This document shows, piece by piece, positions 19,010 to 27,046 of a stretch of DNA of 64,000 nucleotides. How positions within the stretch are numbered: position 1 is the stretch's first letter; each line of letters opens with the position of its first letter. The stretch is from Robiginitalea biformata HTCC2501. GTDB lineage: Bacteria; Bacteroidota; Bacteroidia; Flavobacteriales; Flavobacteriaceae. The position numbers and the translations under genes are program-made. Location of the stretch: positions 806,001 to 870,000 of the forward strand of contig NC_013222.1 in the NCBI RefSeq assembly GCF_000024125.1. The letters are read 5' to 3'. The notes under the pieces are model-generated. The model was not told the origin of the DNA and ran no database searches. It saw only the letters and a program-made list of their open reading frames with translations.

Positions 19010-19382
19010 TGTGGGAAGCGAACCAAGCTTGCTTGAGTGAGCGAACCACAGATGTAAAACCAAGGCTTGCTTTAGCAAGCCGGGGTTTGCTATTTGCAGG
19101 AGTGGTGATTTTCTGGTCGCTTTCGACGCAGGAGAAAGCAACCCAGGTGATCAGGAACGAAAAGGCGCCGATTTGCGCTAGCAAAGCGGAGGTTTGCTAT
19201 TTGCAGGAGTGGTGATTTTCTGGTCGGCGGCGCCAGCCGCCAACCCAGGCATGAAATCCGTTGATTTCATCTCCGGTCGCTTTCGACATGAGGAGAAAGC
19301 AACCCAGGGAATCAATTCTGTGAAGTACTTCCAAGCAGGAGCCGTCATTCTCTGGTCGGCGCTAGCCGCCAACCCAAGATAA
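19010..19382 (+). repeat. Modular array of short repeats with variable hairpin cores
   Basis: No gene here. The stretch alternates conserved blocks with changing palindromes. A 36-bp block starting GGTTTGCTATTTGCAGG is identical at 19084-19119 and 19191-19226, and a diverged copy of its second half is at about 19335-19358. The block CAACCCAGG or CAACCCAAG ends four units. Between the blocks lie different short inverted repeats: GCTTTCGACGCAGGAGAAAGC, GGCGGCGCCAGCCGCC, ATGAAATCCGTTGATTTCAT and GAAGTACTTC. Short open frames across it vary with the repeats and do not look like protein. Pieces reappear at 41429-41536. Confidence 0.8.
19273..19376 (+). repeat. Left-end copy of the island-flanking direct repeat
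   Basis: About 104 bp beginning CCGGTCGCTTTCGAC, directly repeated at 41429-41534 with only a few differences. The two copies bracket the AT-rich island. The integrase remnant begins immediately to the right of this copy. Confidence 0.8.
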
Positions 19383-19709
19383 CATAATCGCAAAGACCTC
19401 GCGTTACGCAAACAAAGATTGGATTATATAATAGCGAATCATAATATGCTGCCTAGGATGAGTAATCAGAAAATCAACTCCAACCTCAAGGAGATCGCTG
19501 CAATTTTGGGCATCAAAAAGCGGATTACGCACCACACCGCAAGAAAGACTTTCGCTTCTACAGTTCTTTTGAACAATGATGTGCCGATGGAGATAGTAAG
19601 TGAATTACTTTGTCACTCGAGTATAAAGATTACCCAGGAGTATTATGGTAAAATTGTACAAAGGAGGATTAGTGAGGAGACGAAAAGGATTAAAGATTTA
19701 TTGTTATGA
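19383..19709 (+). pseudogene. Tyrosine recombinase (integrase) C-terminal remnant
   Basis: The frame opens after a TAA at 19380-19382 and encodes only the last part of a phage-integrase family catalytic domain. Visible are THHTARKTFASTV (His-x-x-Arg), LLCHSSIKITQEYYGK (the His and the probable Tyr nucleophile) and a short tail. The core-binding domain, the first catalytic Arg and all N-terminal sequence (about 300 residues of a usual 400) are missing, cut at the repeat array. A start could be the TTG at 19419, but the product cannot be a working recombinase. It marks the left end of the island and is probably a relic of its integration. Confidence 0.85.
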
Positions 19710-19818
19710 ATATCCAAGCAGCGGACCAGTAGGGTATAATAAAAAGGGCCCTAAGACTCAAGAAATACATTAATGGCCGGCAACGGAATTCTGTATGGCG
19801 AATTAAATGACGCATATA

Positions 19819-21090
19819 TCAATTTTTATTCTCGAGTTGTTTTTTCCATAATTCAGCCGATTCCTTGGCGCAAGATTTTATGAAATTCTTGCTTAGTTGA
19901 CAATCATAATTCGTAAAAATTTTGGTATCCAAATCCTTTGTCAGATTGTCAACGCTTTGTTTGGCATTTCCCCCTTTGTTCGAGTGCGGAATGGGTCCAA
20001 GTATCACATAGTTGTATTTGCCAGATTTAATCTTCTGAAGAACATTCGAGTTTTTGATGTTGTATTCGGGAACAATCTCGATGTGTTTTTTTGAAAGCCA
20101 CTTGGAGAAAATCCGATCAAATTCTTCACCAATGACTTTGGTTATATCATTGGAAGCAAGAGAAGTTGCTCCTGTACAAAGGATTTGTAATCCATCGTAA
20201 GGATCTTCAAAAGAATCATCCTGTTTGTCTATTCCAAAATCACTGGCTCTTAATTCATCTACCCTTCTTCGATAGTCTTCTTCGAGAATCCGCTCCCGCT
20301 CCTCGAACTCCTCCTTCTTGAGTTTTTCAAGTTCTTCAAGTCGTTCATGGGCCTTCAATACTTCCTTTTCAAGTTCAAATGCCTTCTTTTCTCTTTCTTT
20401 AAGAGTTTCTTCTCTCTTTTTGACGCTTGCCAGAAGCTTATCCATATCCATTGAATTTGCTCCGCTCTTTCCAAGCAAGCCGTCAATATCAGCAGATAGC
20501 TTATCAGACAATCCTGAAAGTGAGGCAATTATTTTCTGGTTTTCTTGATAGTGGACATGAGTGATCTTCTCGAGATTAACCATTTGGGATTTCAAGAAGC
20601 TCTTGTCGGACTCCAACATTTTCCGCTCCGACTGAAACCTTGTGATTTCTGATTGTAATGATCCGATGACCTGCTTCAGGTAGTTTACTTCGCTTGCTGA
20701 GACACTGTTGGATTTGGTTTTACCCTCAGCAAGATGATTAGACTGGTCTCGAAGAGACATAAACATGTCCAACATTTCTTGAACCTTACTGCTATCAGGC
20801 TTCGCATGCTCTCCAGTTTTCGTTTTGACAAACGGAAGCCTGAATAAGTATCTATACCGGGTTCCATTTGAAGCGGGGTATTTAGGGTCGGAATAGAATT
20901 TTGTTGGTTTTAAGCCCTCCTTATCTAGGAATGCCACCAATGATTTTAGTTCGTCCTGAGTGGTGTCATTCAGGCATATGTAAGGATAGTATGGTTGAGT
21001 ATCGTAATAGTACTGCATCAGCAATGTTGTTTTAAAGCAGCTAAAAAGAATAACAGAAGTTACTAAACAGATAACAAGTACCAAACCCAA
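19819..21090 (-). CDS. Hypothetical coiled-coil protein with C-terminal alpha/beta domain
   Basis: Not recognised. Up to 423 aa. If translation starts at 21090 there is one N-terminal hydrophobic segment (GLVLVICLVTSVILFSCF). Starting at Met25 (21018, MQYYYDTQPYYPY) gives a soluble protein, which I find slightly more likely. The middle, about 125-295, is a long charged coiled coil (LKEREKKAFELEKEVLKAHE). The last 120 residues look like an alpha/beta domain (GLQILCTGATSLASNDITKV, KYNYVILGPIPHSNKGG). It is the last gene of the minus-strand island operon that includes an ATPase, a helicase and a nuclease-like protein. Confidence 0.72.
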   Translation of the reverse strand: MGLVLVICLVTSVILFSCFKTTLLMQYYYDTQPYYPYICLNDTTQDELKSLVAFLDKEGLKPTKFYSDPKYPASNGTRYRYLFRLPFVKTKTGEHAKPDSSKVQEMLDMFMSLRDQSNHLAEGKTKSNSVSASEVNYLKQVIGSLQSEITRFQSERKMLESDKSFLKSQMVNLEKITHVHYQENQKIIASLSGLSDKLSADIDGLLGKSGANSMDMDKLLASVKKREETLKEREKKAFELEKEVLKAHERLEELEKLKKEEFEERERILEEDYRRRVDELRASDFGIDKQDDSFEDPYDGLQILCTGATSLASNDITKVIGEEFDRIFSKWLSKKHIEIVPEYNIKNSNVLQKIKSGKYNYVILGPIPHSNKGGNAKQSVDNLTKDLDTKIFTNYDCQLSKNFIKSCAKESAELWKKQLENKN

Positions 21091-21181
21091 GCTAAGAGAT
21101 ATCCCTGCGAGCAGGACATTACCCTTAATAGTTCCTGCAAATTACTGTAAAGTATAATTGAGTAATTGTTCCTATGATCCA

Positions 21182-21607
21182 CTATTCTATCGCCCCTTCC
21201 ACAATGATTTCGCCATTGGATTTCACCCAAAAATGAACAATGCCAATGTCATTTAAGTTGGGAATGATTCCGCCAATAGCTCTTTTAATATCCTCATCTA
21301 AGGGCTGAGCAATAGCCACAACAGACTCTGGGAAATTGTTTTTGGTCTCAAGCGATTTTACTATAGCCTTCCCAAAGTGATCCTTAATTTGCCCACTATC
21401 AAAATACTTTCTCTTTTTGGTTGGGGAATTATCATTTGCTTTTGCCCCTTTCGTTTCGACAACTAGCTTTTTGCCATTTTTCAATGCGACAATATCAATG
21501 CCCCGTTTTTGTCCCAGACAATAACTCTCAATCTTCCAATCCCTGCTTTTGAGATAAGGCATAAGCAGTTCAATAACGCGATCTTCGGTTAACTTGTGAT
21601 CTTCCAT
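21182..21607 (-). CDS. Small PD-(D/E)XK nuclease-like protein
   Basis: Protein of 141 aa from the ATG at 21607 (MEDHKLTEDRVIELL); an upstream ATG at 21649 is possible but its added residues look non-coding. The segment RGIDIVALKNGKKLVVETKG has the spacing of a PD-(D/E)XK active site (Asp38, Glu51, Lys53), as in Mrr-, Hjc- and restriction-type endonucleases. The rest is a small alpha/beta domain. Nuclease activity is inference from the motif. It sits within the ATPase-helicase operon, which suggests a DNA-processing or defence role. Confidence 0.72.
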   Translation of the reverse strand: MEDHKLTEDRVIELLMPYLKSRDWKIESYCLGQKRGIDIVALKNGKKLVVETKGAKANDNSPTKKRKYFDSGQIKDHFGKAIVKSLETKNNFPESVVAIAQPLDEDIKRAIGGIIPNLNDIGIVHFWVKSNGEIIVEGAIE

Positions 21608-21671
21608 GTGGACTTCTTTTAAATGGTTGTTTTTATTCTTAAAAGGCAATTGAGAAAACCCCGGCAGGGGA

Positions 21672-22037
21672 TCAAAACGGCATGGTGACGATTCTTATTT
21701 CCTTCTTCATTTCCTGTATTTCAATGTTAAGTCTTGAATATTGGTGCGTTTGGTCATAAAAGGCAAAACAGAAGGCCTCCGGTGTCCTGAAACAGAATGA
21801 TGGCTCAATGTTTACAGTCCAAGACCCTGTTGAGTTTTGATGAGCACAACTCAGCATGTATTTAAAAAAGCGATAGAAGCGCATCTTATTCGGCATATCG
21901 GTTTGGACTTCCGGATACTTTAAAAATGGCAGGAAGTAACCAGGTTGATTGTTAAGGCATGCATATATCAGGGATTTCTTTGCTTTAAAGATTCGATGCT
22001 TCGTAACTAAAACTGTATTCATAGTTTGATTGAACAA
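21672..22037 (-). CDS. Hypothetical protein
   Basis: Not recognised. Protein of 121 aa, or 116 if it starts at Met6 (22022). It is rich in aromatic residues (PEAFCFAFYDQTHQYSRL), has no membrane segment and no motif I can name. It lies 7 nt after the helicase stop on the same strand and so is probably co-transcribed with it. Low-GC codon use like its island neighbours. Confidence 0.6.
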   Translation of the reverse strand: MFNQTMNTVLVTKHRIFKAKKSLIYACLNNQPGYFLPFLKYPEVQTDMPNKMRFYRFFKYMLSCAHQNSTGSWTVNIEPSFCFRTPEAFCFAFYDQTHQYSRLNIEIQEMKKEIRIVTMPF

Positions 22038-22044
22038 GCGTTGA

Positions 22045-23394
22045 TTAGTAGAGCACCAGAGTGTTTTGAGCTCGGGTTATGGCGGTGTACATATATCTCA
22101 AGGAAGGCATGTAGAACGAGTTTAGAAAGACTTTATCCCACTCTCCTCCTTGTGCCTTATGACAGGTGATAGAGTGCCCGTAGGTTGCTCTTATGGCTCC
22201 TACATAGCGGTCGTCAAATGCGTTGCCAGATTCCCGATAGACGATGTTTTTGGTGTAGCGTTCATGACGTAAGTTGTTCTCCTGTTTTGAAGTCAGTCCC
22301 TGTGGCTGAACCACGGATTCCAACAACAGATAATCTTCAATATACTCGTCCTCTCCTTTCAGGGTTTTCGATTTTAATTTAACGGGAACAAAATGCAATC
22401 CAGCGACCTCTTCCAGGTCTGACATGAAGACTTCCTTGACGATCAGATGATCTCCACTAAAGAGGGTATGCCCATTCCTTTTCCATTGTCGCGTGATAAT
22501 CAGCAGCTCATCTTGTTCTATCGTATTTGCGCCAAATCCGTAGAGGGTGCGTCGGACAGCACCATTGAAAACAGCATTCATTTTATGAGTAGCCCCGATA
22601 GAAATACAGCGATCCACATTTTCTGAGCTATAAGACCTGGCATATTCCCCAACAGCACTCCATATATCTGTTTTAGCAAATCCTGTAAGGGCAAACTGAC
22701 TGCCACCTGCCTCAATTTCTCTGCTCAGCAGGGTGGCATTTCTCAAAATCTCTGTACCGTCCTGCTGACGCTTAACTTCATGGAGAATGGATACAGAACC
22801 TTTAAGGTCAAACTTCTGGGTCAGATACACCTCAGATAGTGCTTGAGATACTCTCTCATGTACTGGAGGGAGTTGATTACGATCCCCTAAGAAGACAATT
22901 TTGTTGTTTGCATTTCCCTCCTTCACAAAATCGATAAGATCAGAAAGCAACGACCTTTTTGCCTGGAAGAGGGCATTATCGTCTTTCGAGGCTACCGACG
23001 AGATCATGGATGCCTCATCGATGATAAAAATGGTATAATCCATAACCTCGTTCTTCTTTGGCTGTAGATGAATGATGCCGCTTTCCGGGTTTGGCTTGGC
23101 ATTATAAATAAGTGAGTGCACGGTGCTATTAATCGTTCTGGCTTTTCGCCCGAGAATACGTGCAGCGCGACCTGTGGGTGCTGCTATTTTATAGTGAACA
23201 CCATTGTGATTCAGAAGCCCAATAAGTGCTGTAGTGATGGAGGTTTTACCTGTACCTGCAGCTCCGGAAAGGATAAAGAAATCCTCTTTATTCCTTTTTG
23301 AAACAAATGCCTCGAGTTTCTCTAATGCGGATTTTTGATCTGCTGTAGGCGCTGAGAACTGAAGGAATTCCAGAATGTTTTTCGTTTGTTTCAT
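22045..23394 (-). CDS. RecD/PIF1-like superfamily 1 DNA helicase
   Basis: ATP-dependent helicase of 449 aa. Start at 23394 (MKQTKNILEFLQFSAPTADQ); the frame extends to 23451 but without family-like sequence. Motifs in order: Q-like TADQKSAL, Walker A GAAGTGKTS (43-51), Ia APTGRAARIL, Walker B IIDEASM, III FLGDRNQLPPV, V SITCHKAQGGEWDKV and VI YTAITRAQ. It lacks RecBCD accessory domains and is shorter than RecD2. In this operon it follows a 319-aa PLD-like protein (gap about 60 nt), so it may be the motor of a defence complex. Confidence 0.88.
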   Translation of the reverse strand: MKQTKNILEFLQFSAPTADQKSALEKLEAFVSKRNKEDFFILSGAAGTGKTSITTALIGLLNHNGVHYKIAAPTGRAARILGRKARTINSTVHSLIYNAKPNPESGIIHLQPKKNEVMDYTIFIIDEASMISSVASKDDNALFQAKRSLLSDLIDFVKEGNANNKIVFLGDRNQLPPVHERVSQALSEVYLTQKFDLKGSVSILHEVKRQQDGTEILRNATLLSREIEAGGSQFALTGFAKTDIWSAVGEYARSYSSENVDRCISIGATHKMNAVFNGAVRRTLYGFGANTIEQDELLIITRQWKRNGHTLFSGDHLIVKEVFMSDLEEVAGLHFVPVKLKSKTLKGEDEYIEDYLLLESVVQPQGLTSKQENNLRHERYTKNIVYRESGNAFDDRYVGAIRATYGHSITCHKAQGGEWDKVFLNSFYMPSLRYMYTAITRAQNTLVLY

Positions 23395-23456
23395 AGGTTC
23401 TTTGACCTTTCGGAAACAAACGTAAAACAGATGCGTGCAGCAGAACTGCACAAGTG

Positions 23457-24416
23457 CTAAAAAGACGGGAACGAGACAAAACTCAAAGTACTAAACCCCG
23501 GAGACTTCAGTTTCTCAAGATATTTCTGATGCAGTCTTTTGCGGTTATTAATTTGCCGGTAATGATAGTGATCAAAGATACTTGAGCTTTCGAGTTCGGT
23601 GTCCTCTCCCTTGGCATTAGGAACAAGATTAAATCCACGAGTTGCTTTAACTATTAGAAAATTGGAGTACAGATAGCGATCATGAAAAGGAGTGCCAGTG
23701 GCGTGAGCATTAGTAACTATCTGGAAAGAGTAAGGGGATTTGGCAAATATTGAATTCAGTTTTTGAACAATCCTCTCAGCTTTCGATTCCTCAGTTTCCG
23801 GAGGCCTGACCTTAAAATCTTTGGTGTGAATTCTAATTTGTACATCTGATTTCTTGCCTTGATTTAACAGCGCATGGAGTAAGGGAAATAAGTTCTTGCT
23901 TAATATATGCCCAGAAGATTCAGATAATATATAATGATCATTAATAATAAGGGAGTTGATAGGTAAATGAGCAAAGAATTCAAACCAATTCCAACCAGGA
24001 AATTCCTCAAAAAGATCAAACCTTTTATGGCATTTCGAAATGATCTCCTCTATTGTTCTTTCGAAGGTCTCAAACTCAAAACATAGTGCTCCTTTTCTTT
24101 CTGCTTCCTCAAACCAGTCTTTCTTTTCGACACAAAAGATTAGAGTCTGTTCACAGCTTGAGTGTTTGAAGAAATGTTTTTCAAAACTTTCTACTGAAGT
24201 AGGAGGATGGTAATTGGACCGGGAGGCGAAAAGGGGATTGTCCAATGAAAGCCGCTCCAGATCCTCAGGAGATTTAATAGGGCAATCAATGAACCAATCT
24301 ACTTCTCCATAGTCTGTTAAAATGGATACAAGCGCTTTCTGTCCAAGACTGTAATTTCTTTTATCAAGGCTTGCATAGAAATCATCCAGAAACGCTTTTT
24401 CGATATAGAGTTCCAT
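23457..24416 (-). CDS. PLD-like HDR-motif protein, partner of the ATPase
   Basis: Protein of 319 aa with no family I can name securely. Two segments recall phospholipase-D-like nuclease folds: NSLIINDHYIL (about 154-164) and PFHDRYLYSNFLIV with an H-D-R triad at 245-247, followed by a Gly-Phe-Asn turn. The classical HKD motif is absent, so catalytic activity is uncertain. The start ATG lies 2 nt after the stop of the upstream ATPase gene, an arrangement that implies translational coupling and a working pair, as in other ATPase-plus-effector defence systems. Confidence 0.7.
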   Translation of the reverse strand: MELYIEKAFLDDFYASLDKRNYSLGQKALVSILTDYGEVDWFIDCPIKSPEDLERLSLDNPLFASRSNYHPPTSVESFEKHFFKHSSCEQTLIFCVEKKDWFEEAERKGALCFEFETFERTIEEIISKCHKRFDLFEEFPGWNWFEFFAHLPINSLIINDHYILSESSGHILSKNLFPLLHALLNQGKKSDVQIRIHTKDFKVRPPETEESKAERIVQKLNSIFAKSPYSFQIVTNAHATGTPFHDRYLYSNFLIVKATRGFNLVPNAKGEDTELESSSIFDHYHYRQINNRKRLHQKYLEKLKSPGFSTLSFVSFPSF

Positions 24417-24418
24417 GA

Positions 24419-26266
24419 TCAGTTTTGCTGCTCCTGATTAATGCGCATCAGATCAAATTTCAGACGAGTGGATTCATCGTAAAACCCCGGACCGAAGGTA
24501 TCCGTAAGATTGCCATTGGCTGTAATTGATATTTCCTTCACCTTTGGTTCCTTTTCATTGACATACTCATCACTATTGAAATAGTAAATGGCCACACTCT
24601 TTTCATCAAGCGAATCGTTCGCAACAAGATATTGTAGCTTGCGGATCAGGTATTCAGAATGCGTTTCAATCACAAATTGTAATCCTGGAAAAGTAGTAAT
24701 TGTCAGGTGAAGAAAGTCAGCAATTTTAGACTGAAGATTGGGGTGAAGATTCGCCTCTGGTTCTTCAATAATAATGGTGTATTCGTTAATCAGGGGCTTC
24801 TTCTGAAATGTTGCTAAACTTCCTATGGCATTACTAATGCGTAAGATAATGGGAACAATTTGGGAATACCCATACCCGAGATCTGATAGGTTAATTTCTT
24901 TTTTTCCTTTAAGAGAAACAACCGAAGCAAAATTTTCGAATCTCTTGACCTCAATTTCACCGGGTATTCCGAATAACTGTAGTGCTTTTGACTCATAATC
25001 CTTAAATGTTCTTTCTCTGGAAGAGTAGTCCCTTATAATTTCATCCATTTGTGTTTCTCCTTCATTAAGAAGAACCCGTTTCTGAGTTCCTCTGTTTGCA
25101 GAGATGTAATCAATGTTCTTGAATAAACTCTTGAATTTGAAATAACCAAATCCATCAAATAGTGATCGGGCAAATTCAATTTCCGTGGGACCCGCATCGT
25201 CAAAATCAGAGTCTAAGGGGTTACCAGAATTCTCGAAGGCATGAGATCCCAATAGCTTCGAGAATAGAATTTTACCAAGGGTGGAATATTCAACAACTAT
25301 TGGATCATTTGCAATTGATCGATCTTCTTTATCAAACAAATAGTTATAGATTCTATTCTGCAATTCGTTTTGAAGCCTGTTGGGCACATTGTAAATAGAC
25401 GTACTAATGTCTATAAACGTATCAGTCTCTCTATAAATTGATGGGGCTAACTCAAACCCATTCTTAAGTGCATTAATTTCTTCTTCAATCACATTTGCAA
25501 AGAGATGGGTCATCTCCTTTTTGCCGAGGAATATTCGAAATGGATTGTAGTCTCTCTCGAGTTGTTTTATTTCATTTCTAATGGCAGCAGTTCGTAACAG
25601 ACTTCTGAATTTAAAATAATATGAATTCTCTTGCTGAATCCTGGATATCCTGCTGAATATATCCTCGAGGTTATCAAGAGTAACAGAATCTAGATAAAAT
25701 CCATCAGCCTTAAGAATATTCTTGCACGTTGACTTAAGTAATTGTTCCATTTCTTCTGAAGTAATATCGCTGTCTTCAGTTTTAAGCATATGGGATTCCA
25801 ACAGGGAGCCATCATAGATGGAATCCATCATTCTCTTCAGATCAATGGACAACCAAGCAGTGTGCTTGGTGAAGCTCAGAATGTCTTTACTTCCATCATC
25901 ATTATTGACTTTAGAATATTTGCAGGCTATCGGAATTTCCTCGGAATCACAAATCTCGATTTTATAAGCGAGATCACCTTTATAGTAAACCTTATGGAAA
26001 AGGCCGGGCAAGGCTTGATAGTCTTCGTAAATGCTTAAAACCAATTCCTCAGAACCTAAATTCCAATTTAGCACCTTTGAAAAGCTTTCCAGATTGTGTT
26101 CCCCTTTGGTAAACTCAAGTTTGGAGATGCCGTTTTTTAGCAGCAATAACAGCTTGGTCAATGAGCTTTTCCCCGCATTATTGGGGCCTAAAAGAATAGT
26201 AATAGGACGTATATCAAATATTTGCGTTGAGGAAAAAACTCTGAAATTCCGGATTCCTATTTTCAT
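24419..26266 (-). CDS. OLD/AAA15-family ATPase
   Basis: Cytoplasmic ABC-type ATPase of 615 aa from the ATG at 26266 (MKIGIRNFRVFSST). Walker A is LLGPNNAGKSS (about 26-35). A long helical middle separates it from a signature-like region (LSDLGYGYSQIVPIIL), Walker B IIIEEPEANLHP, and the H-loop-like ETHSEYLIRKL near residue 530. No TOPRIM domain follows, so it resembles the AAA15/DUF3696 ATPases of PARIS- or Septu-like systems rather than OLD nucleases. It is the first gene of an operon with the PLD-like protein. A WYL-type operator and -7 box lie upstream at 26344-26379. Confidence 0.87.
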   Translation of the reverse strand: MKIGIRNFRVFSSTQIFDIRPITILLGPNNAGKSSLTKLLLLLKNGISKLEFTKGEHNLESFSKVLNWNLGSEELVLSIYEDYQALPGLFHKVYYKGDLAYKIEICDSEEIPIACKYSKVNNDDGSKDILSFTKHTAWLSIDLKRMMDSIYDGSLLESHMLKTEDSDITSEEMEQLLKSTCKNILKADGFYLDSVTLDNLEDIFSRISRIQQENSYYFKFRSLLRTAAIRNEIKQLERDYNPFRIFLGKKEMTHLFANVIEEEINALKNGFELAPSIYRETDTFIDISTSIYNVPNRLQNELQNRIYNYLFDKEDRSIANDPIVVEYSTLGKILFSKLLGSHAFENSGNPLDSDFDDAGPTEIEFARSLFDGFGYFKFKSLFKNIDYISANRGTQKRVLLNEGETQMDEIIRDYSSRERTFKDYESKALQLFGIPGEIEVKRFENFASVVSLKGKKEINLSDLGYGYSQIVPIILRISNAIGSLATFQKKPLINEYTIIIEEPEANLHPNLQSKIADFLHLTITTFPGLQFVIETHSEYLIRKLQYLVANDSLDEKSVAIYYFNSDEYVNEKEPKVKEISITANGNLTDTFGPGFYDESTRLKFDLMRINQEQQN

Positions 26267-26343
26267 AAAATTCCTGATGATTATGATGCCTGAAAAAGTA
26301 TAAGGCGCCAATTCGCTATTAAAGTTATCAAATTCCCTTACAG

Positions 26344-26379
26344 CAAAGGAATAATGATGCTGTGCACTATTGCCTCACA
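26344..26379 (-). promoter_or_regulatory. Promoter and WYL-type operator of the ATPase operon
   Basis: An imperfect operator TGTGCA-CTATTGC-CTCACA lies at 26361-26379. On the minus strand TTCCTTTG at 26351-26344 resembles the -7 boxes of the other WYL-controlled promoters. The operator centre is 19 bp from the first base of the box, the same register as at four other island promoters. The predicted leader before the ATG is about 75 nt. Confidence 0.5.
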
Positions 26380-26509
26380 GATGAGTTCTTAAAGGGCACC
26401 ATAAAAGCAGGTCATTTACTAATTTTATTAAACCTCCATCTATTCCCAAAACATCTCCCTAAACGAGGATGTGGGGAGGCCCCCCCTATGATCCATAATT
26501 TATTTAATC

Positions 26510-26758
26510 ATGGTAAACGTAAAAGATTACAAACAAAGGGAAGGAAAGGATGGTGAGCCGTTCTTTGTACTGGTGCTTCAGGGGGATGTCACGCCGGTAA
26601 AAAGCAAACAATCAGGGAGACTTTACTTCACAGCGAAGACCTGCACGGTCTCCAGCACATTCGATGAACAGACCTGCAAGGATCTGATCGGATTGCAGTT
26701 TCCCGGGGAGAATTATCCAGGTCACAAGACCTTAAGTAAATGCGTGCGATTTAGATGA
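26510..26758 (+). CDS. Small conserved hypothetical protein
   Basis: Protein of 82 aa (MVNVKDYKQREGKDGEPFFV). It resembles small beta-rich proteins carried on Bacteroidetes mobile elements, with an Lys-x-Tyr start, a TAKTCTVSSTFDEQTCK segment and a GLQFPG turn. I recall family members being somewhat longer, so the C-terminus (PGHKTLSKCVRFR) may be truncated. It is transcribed away from both flanking operons. Function unknown. Confidence 0.6.
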   Translation: MVNVKDYKQREGKDGEPFFVLVLQGDVTPVKSKQSGRLYFTAKTCTVSSTFDEQTCKDLIGLQFPGENYPGHKTLSKCVRFR

Positions 26759-26782
26759 GATATTCTTTAAAGCAGCTGTAAT

Positions 26783-26992
26783 TCAGTATCTCTTGCGAAA
26801 CCAGTCAGCTAGCATACTCCAGAATCCAAAAGCCCCCAACATGATAAAAGCCATATATCCCATTGCGGAATAGAATAACCAATTGGGAAAACTCTCGTAA
26901 AAGAGGATAATGATCACTGATCCGAACATGAGCCCAACACCTATCAGAGAGAGCAGTTTCGCTAATGCATCGAAGTTAAATCTGATTTTCAT
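26783..26992 (-). CDS. Small membrane protein downstream of hsdR
   Basis: Protein of 69 aa from ATG 26992 (MKIRFNFDALAKLLSLIG); the frame opens at 27040. Two predicted membrane helices, about 12-32 and 37-58, and a basic C-terminus (DWFRKRY). It lies about 55 nt after the hsdR stop on the same strand and could be part of that operon. Small two-TM proteins next to defence genes can be effectors, but nothing in the sequence proves this. Confidence 0.55.
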   Translation of the reverse strand: MKIRFNFDALAKLLSLIGVGLMFGSVIIILFYESFPNWLFYSAMGYMAFIMLGAFGFWSMLADWFRKRY

Positions 26993-27046
26993 GTTCTTCT
27001 TACTAACGCTGCCGAATCGATTATGCTTATGTGGAACCAACTTCCA

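Noticed and set aside
19010..19382. CRISPR array
   Set aside because: Repeats are few, unequal in spacing and carry variable palindromes instead of unique spacers; no cas genes are in the window.
18919..19411. Short open frames across the tRNA and repeat array on both strands
   Set aside because: They include translation of the tRNA and of the palindromic repeats (for example SNQGPLDYES on the minus strand), a known artefact, and vary with the repeat units.
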